A DNA stretch of 64,000 nt from Pyronema omphalodes (taxonomy: Eukaryota > Ascomycota > Pezizomycetes > Pezizales > Pyronemataceae): NCBI GenBank assembly GCA_024516155.1, contig JAJJXM010000047.1, forward strand, positions 124,001 through 188,000, given 5' to 3'. Both the position numbers and the translations under genes were made by a program. Position 1 is the stretch's first letter. The number at the start of each line of letters is the position of its first letter. This document shows positions 12,473 to 21,964 of the stretch, one piece after another. The notes below the pieces were generated by a model. It saw only the letters and a program-made list of their open reading frames with translations. It was not told the DNA's origin and did no database searches.

Positions 12473-12492
12473 GGGGGGGGGGGGGGGGGGGG
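12473..12492. repeat. Homopolymer run of 20 G
   Basis: Twenty consecutive G residues follow a GT microsatellite. The run lies in the 5' flank of MIF4G copy A and is absent from the aligned flank of copy B, so it expanded after the duplication. Confidence 0.9.
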
Positions 12493-13423
12493 TTGTTTGG
12501 ACAGATGGCAAAGGGTGGAGGTTTGAAAAGCGAAGAGGGTGGGTTTTGAACATGCGTGCGTACCCGCCTGTCATGTATGAAACCATGATTTAACACCGTC
12601 TTGGCAAAGAAGCTGTACCGGACTGCCTAGGTGTTTGCTTAAGTTATACAAACGACCGATTAACTTTGCTGCCGGAGGGACTGCTGTCAACAACAAATAC
12701 TTGTGCACATCGGGGGGTTTTCCTAGCGCCCCGTGAGTTTCTCACTCCGCCGTCAGCACCATGACAGGTGCGAGTATAGTGCTTTTGGACCCACTTTCAT
12801 CAAATGCTTGCATCTATTTTCAGCTTTCAATTTTCATCGAAAAGCTACGGTACGGTTACAATTTTCCCTTCCGGAATGACAATCACAGCGAATCACTGTG
12901 AATTAATGTTAAACTACGATTTTAAATGAATATCGGATGGGTTCTTTGAGGCCTGGGTCAGAGTATGATTAAAATTACAGAAATCATGCAGGACTCTCCC
13001 TCAAAACATCGAAGTATCCAAGACACCCCCGAAAGTCTTTTTTAATGCAATATACCCCTCGCTTAGGTCCATCCTGCCGCACCTGCCGCAGGTGCCACGA
13101 TAAAGTCTTTTTAAAGCGTAATGTTTTCCACCGTGATTTTTTTCAATTGTACATCGAACTTCAAATTCCTCTTCATTTCACACTGCTTATCTTCAACCGC
13201 AATAATGTAGTGCATCAATGAGCATGCCAGCAACATCAATTCCGCAGAGACTGGCCCAATCACGGGACCCCAAATGCCCTTCTCCTCGCACAAGGATCTT
13301 CAGAGCGGCCATTCACAACTGGGCGGTGAAGGGCCTCACGTGCCTCACGTCTGTATTTCAACTTTGAAAAGAAAAAGAAAAGACGTCGAACAAACTTCTT
13401 CGCGGCTGGTGCGGCGGCATGGA

Positions 13424-13945
13424 TAGGGAGGCACACGAGACAAGGCGAGACGAGACCGCCATTGGTCTCGAGACATTTCGTCTCGTGGGATTTCAGTCTC
13501 CTAAGTCTCGAGACTTTAGGCGAGAAAAAATATTTCATAAAACTACAAGTGAAGCAATAATTCTGCAGTATATTATCTGCCCCAATACCCATGCTCTTCC
13601 TCCTCGAATATCTCCTAATCCTCAGACTCCAGTAGTCCATTCTAGCTCTTGATCAGCAACACATACTCCCGAAGAAGTTTTACTAAAAAGTCTATCTTAC
13701 ACTTGGTAACAGATTTACCTGGAACATTGACTAGCGAAGTAGGAAAAAATACACATCTAACTTGATTAGGCATATTTTTGCCCTATAAAGTATAGAATAT
13801 ACAAGTCTCGAAAAGTCTCGAGCTTATCTCGAGCTTTTGAAAAACAAGTCTCGAGACGTCTCGTGTCGTGGAAATCTAGTCTCGTCGGTCTCGAGACTAA
13901 AGCTCGAACTCTTGTCTCGAGCCGACCGTCTCGTGTGCATCCCTA
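13424..13945. mobile_element. Non-autonomous hAT-like element (MITE-like), ~520 bp
   Basis: The left end reads TAGGGAGGCACACGAGAC and the right end, in reverse complement, TAGGGATGCACACGAGAC. Both arms continue into many copies of GTCTCGAGAC and GAGACGAGAC within the outer 100-150 bases. A TAGGGATGC-type terminus with a CGAG repeat is typical of hAT-family elements. The interior is AT-rich and has no transposase ORF. The flanks (CATGGA on the left, GATGGA on the right) could be a degraded 8-bp target-site duplication, but this is weak. Confidence 0.65.
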
Positions 13946-14678
13946 GATGGAATAACTATACGATATATACAAATACCACGCTTCAAAGAAGCTGCCATAC
14001 TTATCTTGTATGAATTTCATCAACCTCAAACCAATCTTCCAAAGTGCTTCACTGCCATTTGTTCGTCAGTTTGAGAATGACCGATCGAGACAAATGAGTG
14101 ATATGTAATGACTAGTGATGAACCCGCGCGTGGAAACTAAGGACTGAAGTTACTGAACCCTTCGTTCATTGGGGCGCCATATGAATCATCGATATATTAC
14201 GATATTAGTTGAATATTTCAGAAGATGATGTGATAACACCTCACAGTATTGGAACATTGAGGGTTATGCTAATGGAGATGAATACTGTACAGTGGGCATT
14301 GTTGTTATGTTGTTGTTTGATTACTTTGGTACTCGTTTGTAGAAGATTAAGTTGAGAAATACACCTCTGTATGGGTTATGCGATTCAGAACAAGGTTACT
14401 TCAGTGGTGATACTTTGTGTAGATTGGATGAAAATTGCAGGATCTCTGCAGATGAATATTGTTGTAATCATGTGTGGATCCTCGGGATCTTGATGGTTGG
14501 CACTGAGTTGTGTCGCTCCATTTCACGAAGGATAATACAAAAAGAATTGAGTGGAAAAGAAAAGCATCAGAGAAGACAAGAAGGACCAAATCTCCACATA
14601 AATCAGGCCAAAACCACTTTGCTGAGGATTCCAGTAGCTTAGTATAAATATTGATATCAAATCACTCGGGGTTACTGT

Positions 14679-15385
14679 GATTGTACTGGTTAAAGCCAAA
14701 ACAAAACTGGCCATATTATTCTCAATGTACCGGAGAGTCTCCCATGATTCTATTGGGCCGGATAGGAAGCAGCAGACTTCCCAAGCATACAAACCAGTTC
14801 AACCTAGCAGCACAACCGGACTGTACAGAATGTTAGAATATGACGACTGTACGGGGACCTAAACCAGTTCAATTTACGCAGTATTACCTGGTTAAACTGC
14901 GCAAACCGGTTAGAGTAAATGGAAGCCCTTTCGAACCAGGGGAACGACTTGAAAGCGCGGAAACTGGTTTTTTCTAGCGGAACTGGTCTATGAAGCGGCA
15001 ATGAATGCCATTCTGCGGTAGTAAGATGCACGCTATATCATCACGTCATAAGAAAAAATATCCGCTTTCCGAGCCCCGCTCGACTTCACAGTGACTACCT
15101 CTTTGGATCCAACTGCTCTATATAAACCCCCCATTCCACCCCCGACCTTCTGTTCTTCGGTCTTCTCGTCGTTCTTCAGCCCCCCCCCCCCCCCCCCCGA
15201 GCAGATTATGCAGTCTATTACTAACCTTGGACTTAGGTTGCTTTCCATTGCTTTTATCAAACACCTGATTAAGTTGCGGGCATCCCCTCTTGGGAATATA
15301 TATCCGATTAGGTTCGGGTACCCAATTGGGAATTTTTTGGAGAAGACCAGGCAACGAATTGCGATTGTACTGGTTAAAGCCAAAA
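14679..15385. repeat. 0.7-kb segment bounded by direct repeats
   Basis: The string GATTGTACTGGTTAAAGCC occurs at 14679 and again at 15363 in the same orientation, each followed by AAAA. The interval between contains several partial AACCAGTT/AACCGGTT motifs in both orientations (14798-14980) and a 19-base C tract. It could be the product of an unequal exchange or two copies of a short interspersed element. Confidence 0.5.
15180..15198. repeat. Homopolymer run of 19 C
   Basis: Nineteen consecutive C residues lie within the 3.5-kb insertion. Confidence 0.9.
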
Positions 15386-16384
15386 AAATACCATATTTCA
15401 CCATATTTCACGAACTATCTATCGTATATCCATCATATATCCATCATATATGAACATTTTTCTTATTTTTATTATTTTTATCCAGTACTGCTCGGCGCAG
15501 AATTAACTCACCGCTATACTTCAACCTTCAACTTTCAAGGTGAACTGAAAAATGGGCCTTTCATTTAAAGAAGACAACTACATATATCATACATCACATG
15601 TCTAGTTACCCAACTATGTATCCTAAACTGCAAGTCGCAAACACGACTCATCCACTATACATGTACCAGCTTTTCAACCCCAACCAGAGATAGGTGATGG
15701 TGGGGGAGGGGGGGCTGGGAGGTGGATTACAGATCAGTGAAGAACGGTTGAGTCTGGAAAAAACAAAACAGAAAAGAGGCATCAGGAGGAAAAGAGAGCT
15801 TTTCTAATGTTTCGACTCCGGTTACCAGGCTACCATCAAGATGGATAAATTCCTGAAGTTGGTTTTTACGGAGATGCGTATCTGTCGACCATCAATGATG
15901 TATTACAGTACAGCTTGAGTGATGGAGTATCGGTTCTATCATCCCGCTTCCGGGAGGTGGGGCTCTCATGAGATTTCGAGACTGAGACTGAGACTCTGAG
16001 ACTCTGAACCTATGAGCAGATATCTTGGGGTGTGTGATCCTCGCATATCCCCACCTATTCTTAAACACTTCTCAACAACTAGCGATAATTACATAAACAA
16101 GTCCAACAACTGTGTGTGTATCCGGCTTATAACTCATTGAGACACGGTACTGTTGAAGGGTGCCTGTTGACCGCGTGGTGGTTTAGGGATATAAGTTGAT
16201 TAGGGTTGCTCTTTTTGCCGAAACCGGTGGAGGCGGCCGTTAGCGCGCTCCCCGGAATTCCTTTGAAATGGTATGGACGAGAGATAATGATCTGGCTGTA
16301 TGTACATACATACATAGCACCGTGTACGTTACGGCATATCGGGCTCTGCATACTTTGTAACTAATTCCCGCCCAAATCATTAAA

Positions 16385-16403
16385 GGGGGGGGGGGGGGGG
16401 GGG
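16385..16403. repeat. Homopolymer run of 19 G
   Basis: Nineteen consecutive G residues lie about 90 bases inside the right end of the 3.5-kb insertion. Confidence 0.9.
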
Positions 16404-16611
16404 TTCTCATAGCAGAGAATTTACCAAACATTTCCATACGTGAAACCCCCAAGTTATCCACTCCAGCATCACAACCACAGTATGTATCTAAAAGAGGGGT
16501 ATATCGCATAAAAAGTCTTTTCGGGGATATCTTGGTTTTTAATGTCTTGGCGGGACAATTCTGTATAATTTCCCTTAAAATAAATAAATAAAAGTCTTTT
16601 AAAGAACTATT

Positions 16612-16925
16612 GTATGAGTTTCACTCTATCTATGCATGTGGATATTTCACATCGTTGACCAAGAGTTATTATTTAAGGACCAGAGTCCATATAATTAGAT
16701 TGCTCTTCATAAGATCGCATTCAAGGGACGACCTCTTATGAAACAAAGCTCGCCAAACATGAATCTTCCTAGTATCTTTCTAAAGGCCCCTTCAAACAAA
16801 ACTTGATATCTGGGTATCATACCGTATAACAATACTATACTCAACGTACATTTATAAGCAAATTAATAGAAAACCATAGCCAACACCCGCACGCGACATA
16901 CTTGATATAATCAAACCAAAAAAAG
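16612..16925. repeat. Flank repeat X' (copy of the aminopeptidase 3' flank)
   Basis: This aligns with 18754-19080. Shared blocks include GACGACC..CTTA, CTCGCCAAACAT, ACTTGATATCTGGGTATC and AACCATAGCCAACACCCGCA. It stands directly before MIF4G copy B, just as X stands directly after it. This is the signature of a tandem duplication of [MIF4G + X]. Confidence 0.82.
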
Positions 16926-16944
16926 GTATACCAGGTGTACGAAT

Positions 16945-18718
16945 GCATAGAGGTGTATCTGGCTACAAATTTCGTAAGAACATAAATACTGAAAGTTGTT
17001 CTATTAGGTATCCCCACGACGGAGTAATTCCTAAATGTCGCATATCAATAATTGACACTCGCCTGATATCGTGACCGACATACCTATGTGGATTCAGGCT
17101 TCTTTAACCAGCCTGAGTTACGAAGATCAATCAGTTCCTGGGAAGTTGCAATTAGTTACTCATCGCAAAATCAATGTCAACTACGAATACTGGATTTCCT
17201 ACCTGGATCTCAGAGCGCAAGTCAGGATCGATAGCTGGGTTGTTGCTTAAATTTTGGAAGCCGCAAAAAAAATCTTCCAATTCCCCTTTTTGATTCGATA
17301 TGGCTGAATTTTCGAAATGTTTACCAGCAATGGTGAGGAACGTAACCAAAGCTTTGGCTCTTTTGTTGTTAGGAGGACTGAGCAATAATGCGGAAATAAT
17401 GTCAATCGCAATCCTAGGAGTAAGCAAACTCTTTTTGGAGAGCTCTGCCGCCAGCCGTACTAAACCAAACCATTCATGACTTCCATGCCCAGTGTTGGAC
17501 GGTAAGTCTTCTTTGGTAGATATTTCAGATTTATGCAGGTCATGAAACATCCTATCTTCGAACGCTGTCTGAACGTGGCTGGATAAGTACTCCCGGAAAA
17601 GGTTGGCTCCATAAAACATTTCACCAGATTCATCTCGAAGGCTCTCATCTTTGATATCATTTGAGAGGGCCTTAGCAATCCTGCTTGAAAGCCGGACCGC
17701 AAATTTGATAAATGAATGTTCCTTACAGGCCTTGATGACGATGATAGCGGCAAATGTTCTGAGTGTATTGGCATCCCTCTCATATTTTGCGTTTGCATTA
17801 ATGAACTTGATGATATCTTTGGACATTTCATCGAAGTTTTCCGCGCTCATATACTTCAAGTAGGCTTTAGCAATGCCATACGGATGCGAGTCCATTCTGG
17901 AAGTCCAAACGAGGCCATCAAGGAATTCGTCGGTCACATCCTGGTCGAAAGCCTTGGAAACCATCTTGAGGAGCTTTTTATGCGTGCGGTTGGGAGGAAT
18001 TGCTGGAGTCGAGATTCTGATTCTTCGATGATCGCTAATCAAATCGTTTCGTAAGGCCGATGAGGCTGCCAGGCGGTACTAACTTCGGTTAGGTATTTTA
18101 TACTCGAAGAAAGGGATAGTAAGGTTATACACTTATACTCAAAGAAAGTGATACCAAGGCTATACAGGAACTTCGAATTGAGAAATACTGAAGGGCCTTT
18201 TGCTGTAAATCGGGGACCTCGTGACAACGCCGTAGAAGTAGTGGTCAAAGCAAAACACCAGACCAGATAAATGGATGAATGAGTAGTAGTCCTAGATTGA
18301 GCTAAGGTGTAATTGAAGCGTGTGGTTGGAGGGGCGCTGCAAAAGGGGATTCCGTCGAAGCCTTGATTTGTTGGTAAGATGGCAAAAGGTGGAGCTTTGA
18401 AAATTGAAGACGGGGAATCTTGCAAATGCTACCCGCTTGCCATGTATGAACGAACATCGTCTTGGCAAGGGAGCTTCAGCAGAGCTTCTGCGTGTTTGCT
18501 TAAGGTATCCTGATTTCGCCGCCGGAGGAGCTGCTGTCAAAAAAAAAAGGTGTAGTGTATTTCAACCCACTTCGGCTAAATGCTTGCACTCATTCTCGGC
18601 CTTTGATTTTCGTCGAAAAGCTGTGGCACGGGAATCGTTTTCCTTCGTAGCATGACAGTCGCAGTGAATGATCATTGATTGCCGTTAACCCACGATCTAA
18701 ATGACTGCTGGATGAGGT
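16945..18718. repeat. Duplicated MIF4G unit, copy B
   Basis: This is the partner of 11019-12940. Homology covers the coding region, the intron and about 700 bases of 5' flank. Confidence 0.85.
17084..17964 (-). CDS. MIF4G-domain protein, paralogue B
   Basis: The two exons, minus strand, are 17964-17203 and 17137-17084. The 65-base intron has the same position and length as in paralogue A (GTAGGA donor, CCCAG acceptor). The product is 271 residues. Conserved segments are KAYLKYMSAENFDEMSKDII, ACKEHSFIKFAVRLSSRI, YGANLFREYLS, HEWFGLVRLAAELSKKSLLTPRIAIDIISALLLS and RSEIQELIDLRNSG. The N-terminal 25-30 residues differ from paralogue A, while the MIF4G core stays similar. Both frames are intact, which suggests selection on both copies. 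The role in translation or mRNA control is inferred from the domain. The start is uncertain: the frame is open upstream to about 18042 without another ATG. Confidence 0.73.
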
Positions 18719-18753
18719 TCGATCGGCGTATGATCAAACTAAAACCAAACTGT

Positions 18754-19080
18754 TGGATGAGTTATAATCCGTCAATGCATATGGGTATTTCACGGTGTTG
18801 ATCAATCGTTATCTAACCAACGTAGTCTAGACAATCGAATTGGTCTTAATGGGACCTTAATATTACTCAGTTATCTGATTACTCAAGTGACGACCGCTTA
18901 CGAAAAAAGTCTCGCCAAACATAATTCTTCATGGTATCTTTATTAAAAGACCGTCTAAACGACCTTGATATCTAGGTATCGTACCGTATAAAAATTCTAG
19001 ACTAAACATACATCCATAACCCCATTAACAAAAAACCATAGCCAACACCCGCACCCGATATACCCAAACCAAATAAATGC
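18754..19080. repeat. Flank repeat X (3' flank of the aminopeptidase gene)
   Basis: This is the partner of X' at 16612-16925. It begins at the end of MIF4G copy B homology and runs to within about 25 bases of the aminopeptidase stop codon, so it probably contains that gene's 3' untranslated region. Confidence 0.82.
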
Positions 19081-19102
19081 AATGCAAAAAAAATCAAAAC
19101 AT

Positions 19103-20713
19103 CTACTCCGCAAACTCGGCATCCACCTCCTCAAAGTACTGGTAGAGTCCAGTAAAGATCTGAACACCAAGACCAGGGTCTAGCGAACCACAGGCTGCTC
19201 TAATAGAGTGCATAGACAACTGTGCCATACCAGCATCAACCGCTCTAACACCCATAGCCGCAGAAAGCATAGGTCCGACAGTTCCACCGGACCTTGAGTC
19301 GTTTCTAATCTGGAAGACCTGTAGCTTGTGTCCAGACTTATCGGCAATACGCTGGAGGAGGGCGGTAGAAACAGCGTCGGTGGTCATGTGGCCATTGGAA
19401 TCCGCGGCAACGGTGATACCGACGTTCAACCTGGGTGCGTGATCTTCGAGGTAAACATTCATGAAGCTGGGGTTGACAGCATGGGTGACGTCTGCGGAGA
19501 CCAAGAAAGAGTTGGCGTAGGTCTGGGCAAGAACGTTGGCTCCGGCCTTGCAGTCCTTGGAGAAGCTCTCGATGATACGCTCAACGGAGTTTGAGAGAAG
19601 GTTAGACATGGCTCCCTGGCGAAGCTTGGATCCAATCTCCTCATCGTCGAATAGAGCACAGAGGTTGACAGTTCCGCGACCCTGAAGGTCCTTGGAGGCC
19701 TCAATGAGACCCTCAAGAGCAGCCCAGGAACAGAGCTTGTCGTCAATACGGGGAGCGAAGAGAAGCTCTTTGGATAATCCTCCAACACATCCCGGGGTGA
19801 ACTCGTAGAGCTCAAGCTCCCAGTTAAGGATCTGGCGGTAGTCGGTTATTCCGAGTTCTGAAGAGATAGCCTTAACGAGGCGGGCGGGCTGAGTAGCGAC
19901 GAAGGTTCCAGCGGGGAGGGACTTCTGGTCATCCTCTGAGCACTCAAGGCCGATAACGGGGGTCATCTGAGTCTCGGGGTTGAACGGTCCATTTGCAACG
20001 GCTCCAAAGTGGGGAGCAAGAGTGGAGATACGAGCAATGGGCCAGTCAAGGCGGACGAGCTTAGTCTCAATCTTTCCCTCGGAGTTCTTAACGATAACAC
20101 GTCCTCCACATCCAAGGTCGCGGTCCCACCAGGTGGGGTTTAAGGCACCGGCGTAGGGTGCAACACCAAGCTGGAGGTATCCGGCGGTGCAGGGCTTCTT
20201 GGAGACGGGCTTTAGGCGCGCGGTGAGAGCGTCAATGTGTCCGGCGGCCATGGCAACTCCGTTACCGGGCTTGTAGTCTGTGGGAATCGCGAAGGCGACA
20301 AGTGCGGATCCGTTACGGGTGACATAGTACTTTCCACCAGCCTCGAGCTTGTCATTCCAGGTATCCCGCTCAGAGAGCTTCTTGAATCCCTCTCCGTCTA
20401 ACCTCTTGCTGAAGTAGTCGACGGCGTGGAAAACAGTAGGGTTCTCGTTGATAAAGTCGAGGAAAGGCTGGGTGTACTCGGCAGGGCAGATGTCCTTTGC
20501 AGCCTTGGATCTGCTCACGCGAGTAGGAGCAGGGGTTCCGACGGAAAGGTAATCTGCAAGGCGTGCGGTGTTTCCAGAAGGTAGGGATACGAGGCCGTTC
20601 TCGTTGATGCGCGCACCGGAACGGAGGAGACGCTCAATGGCGGCGGTAACATCGATCTCAGCCTGGGGCTGCTGAGCAGCAGCGCGGAGAGATTTGGTGC
20701 TTGGAGTGCGCAT
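19103..20713 (-). CDS. M18-family aminopeptidase (Ape1/aspartyl aminopeptidase type)
   Basis: A single exon encodes 536 residues. Zinc-peptidase M18 motifs are in order. AAGHIDALTARLKPVS holds His159 and Asp161. YLQLGVAPYAGALNPTWWDRD follows. FAPRIDDKLCSWAAL holds Asp324/325, and LFDDEEIGSKLRQGA holds Glu358/359. SADVTHAVNPS holds Asp408 and QLSMHSIRAACG holds His502. All expected metal-ligand and catalytic positions are present. The enzyme family removes N-terminal residues from peptides. In yeast, Ape1 reaches the vacuole by the Cvt/autophagy route and Ape4 is partly cytosolic. The ~80-residue N-terminal extension (RAAAQQPQAEIDVTAAIERLL) contains a predicted helix that could serve targeting, which is inference. 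Codon use is strongly biased to C/G-ending codons, implying high expression. The 3' flank is duplicated at 16612. Confidence 0.93.
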   Translation of the reverse strand: MRTPSTKSLRAAAQQPQAEIDVTAAIERLLRSGARINENGLVSLPSGNTARLADYLSVGTPAPTRVSRSKAAKDICPAEYTQPFLDFINENPTVFHAVDYFSKRLDGEGFKKLSERDTWNDKLEAGGKYYVTRNGSALVAFAIPTDYKPGNGVAMAAGHIDALTARLKPVSKKPCTAGYLQLGVAPYAGALNPTWWDRDLGCGGRVIVKNSEGKIETKLVRLDWPIARISTLAPHFGAVANGPFNPETQMTPVIGLECSEDDQKSLPAGTFVATQPARLVKAISSELGITDYRQILNWELELYEFTPGCVGGLSKELLFAPRIDDKLCSWAALEGLIEASKDLQGRGTVNLCALFDDEEIGSKLRQGAMSNLLSNSVERIIESFSKDCKAGANVLAQTYANSFLVSADVTHAVNPSFMNVYLEDHAPRLNVGITVAADSNGHMTTDAVSTALLQRIADKSGHKLQVFQIRNDSRSGGTVGPMLSAAMGVRAVDAGMAQLSMHSIRAACGSLDPGLGVQIFTGLYQYFEEVDAEFAE

Positions 20714-20906
20714 GTCGTGTGATATGTTGTGAATGTGTCTGTGAAAGCGAGTAGGAGTGGAGTGTCAGTGTTATGATCTGTTGACAAGGCGAACCAGCGT
20801 GCTCTTAAGCAATACTGAAGCTCAAGGATCAGGGAGGTGGTTGGGGAAGCTATGCCTTCGGCGTTCGGAGCTTTGCGTGACCAAAGCTCCACCTCGTTAC
20901 TTATTC

Positions 20907-20934
20907 GGTGATAGCGCTATCACCTAATCACGTG
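20907..20934. promoter_or_regulatory. 18-bp perfect palindrome and CACGTG E-box upstream of the aminopeptidase
   Basis: GGTGATAGCGCTATCACC (20907-20924) is a perfect palindrome. A CACGTG box follows at 20929-20934. Both lie about 200 bases upstream of the start codon. They look like binding sites for dimeric regulators (CACGTG is bound by bHLH proteins). No regulator is shown by the window. Confidence 0.5.
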
Positions 20935-21685
20935 GATTCAGCTCCACTAAACTCCCCTGCGGGCGCGATGGCCCGATTAGCGGCTCATCTCCTCGGGACG
21001 AAGCATCTCGAACAGGCGAAGAAGGACACGAGCACCGATACAGCGAAGCCAAATTACAACCGCCCTCTATTCTACTCTAGCTAACCGCCTCCGCATCTTC
21101 TCCGCAGAAGGAGCTAAGACAACTGATAATGATACTCAAAGAGAGGCCAAATGAGAGAATACGGCGACATAGGAAAATGGCGGTGATACCGCTTGTGTTA
21201 AGGAAAGCAAAAGCCCGACGGCGCAAAGCAAGGGACATATCATAATCAGTCATACCAACTCACACCAACAGAAGGATACAAACATACAGCGCATACATCA
21301 AAGCAACCCAGACCGGAAGATAACAAAAGAAATAATGGAGAAAACGAAAGCAGAACAGAAGTGAGAACCTCACACTGAATGTAGGATATCATCCGAAGGA
21401 AAAACCAAATTGGTCGAAAAAGCCAACAAAAACAAACAAGAAACAAGAAACACCAGCAAAAACGAAACCAAAAGGACGACGCGTAATAATCCGACCCAAA
21501 CCCCCGACCGAAAGCAGCGCGATACCAAAAACAGAAATCCTCCGACCACGTCAAAGCACTAACCACCGAGTCCAAACAAAACATCGACTAGCCCGCATAT
21601 CCGATTGGTCTAGCTCCCCCGCACATCAGTGCCCTGTAGGAGCCCCTACGCCCCCAGATTCTCCCGGTCCCCCCAACATGACACT

Positions 21686-21964
21686 TTACTTCAGTTTCCC
21701 CGCAACCAGAGCATCATCCGTCGCCGTGCGTCTCAGTGGCTTGATAGTCTCCTCCGACGAATTCTCGAACCTGTCATCTGTCTTCTCAAGCTCTCCTCCT
21801 CGACGCTTTGCATTCTCAACAATAGTCCTTACGGCCTCTCTTCGTGGGAGATTTCTCCGAGAAGGGGTCCTACCGTTGTGTCCGTCTGGCGTCGTGGCGA
21901 GGATTATGAAAGGCAGTGAGAGGCAGAATATCACCGTAGCGGAGAGGGTGAGGACTACTGGCAT
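21686..21964 (-). CDS. Small single-pass membrane protein, hypothetical
   Basis: The product is 92 residues from the ATG at 21964 (the frame is open upstream to a GTG at 22195, but no earlier ATG exists). The N-terminus MPVVLTLSATVIFCLSLPFIILATT is one strong membrane segment. It is followed by a basic, polar tail (RRNLPRREAVRTIVENAKRRGGELEKTDDRF). This resembles small single-spanning organelle or ER proteins of fungi, but I do not recognise a family. The hydrophobic segment followed by positive charges argues against a random frame. The 5' end could also involve an upstream exon. Confidence 0.45.
   Translation of the reverse strand: MPVVLTLSATVIFCLSLPFIILATTPDGHNGRTPSRRNLPRREAVRTIVENAKRRGGELEKTDDRFENSSEETIKPLRRTATDDALVAGKLK

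Larger units (their letters stand above)
11019..12940. repeat. Duplicated MIF4G unit, copy A
   Basis: This segment aligns over its whole length with 16945-18718 (copy B), including the coding exons, the 65-base intron, the 5' flank and about 150 bases of 3' flank. Shared anchors include GCATAGAGGTG at the left end and CGCTTCAATTACACCTTAGC (minus strand) upstream of the genes. The copies have diverged by roughly a quarter outside the best-conserved parts, so the duplication is not recent. Confidence 0.85.
13018..16535. mobile_element. 3.5-kb insertion with ~45-bp imperfect terminal inverted repeats
   Basis: The left end (13018-13062: CCAAGACACCCCCGAAAG, then AATGCAATATACCCCTC) is matched in reverse complement by the right end (16535-16490: CCAAGATATCCCCGAAAAG, then ATGCGATATACCCCTC). 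The arms agree at roughly 80 percent or better. The segment sits exactly where the tandem duplication of the MIF4G unit predicts two adjacent pieces (copy A and flank X'), so it is an insertion or a nest of insertions. No intact transposase ORF is visible. A second short element (13424-13945) is nested within it. Without a recognised transposase I cannot assign a superfamily. No target-site duplication was established. Confidence 0.6.

Noticed and set aside
12230..12596. ORF upstream of MIF4G copy A, with similarity to a frame at 18039-18425
   Set aside because: The similarity follows the nucleotide duplication of the 5' flank. The G20 run encodes a proline tract in one copy only, and the ends do not align, so coding is not supported.
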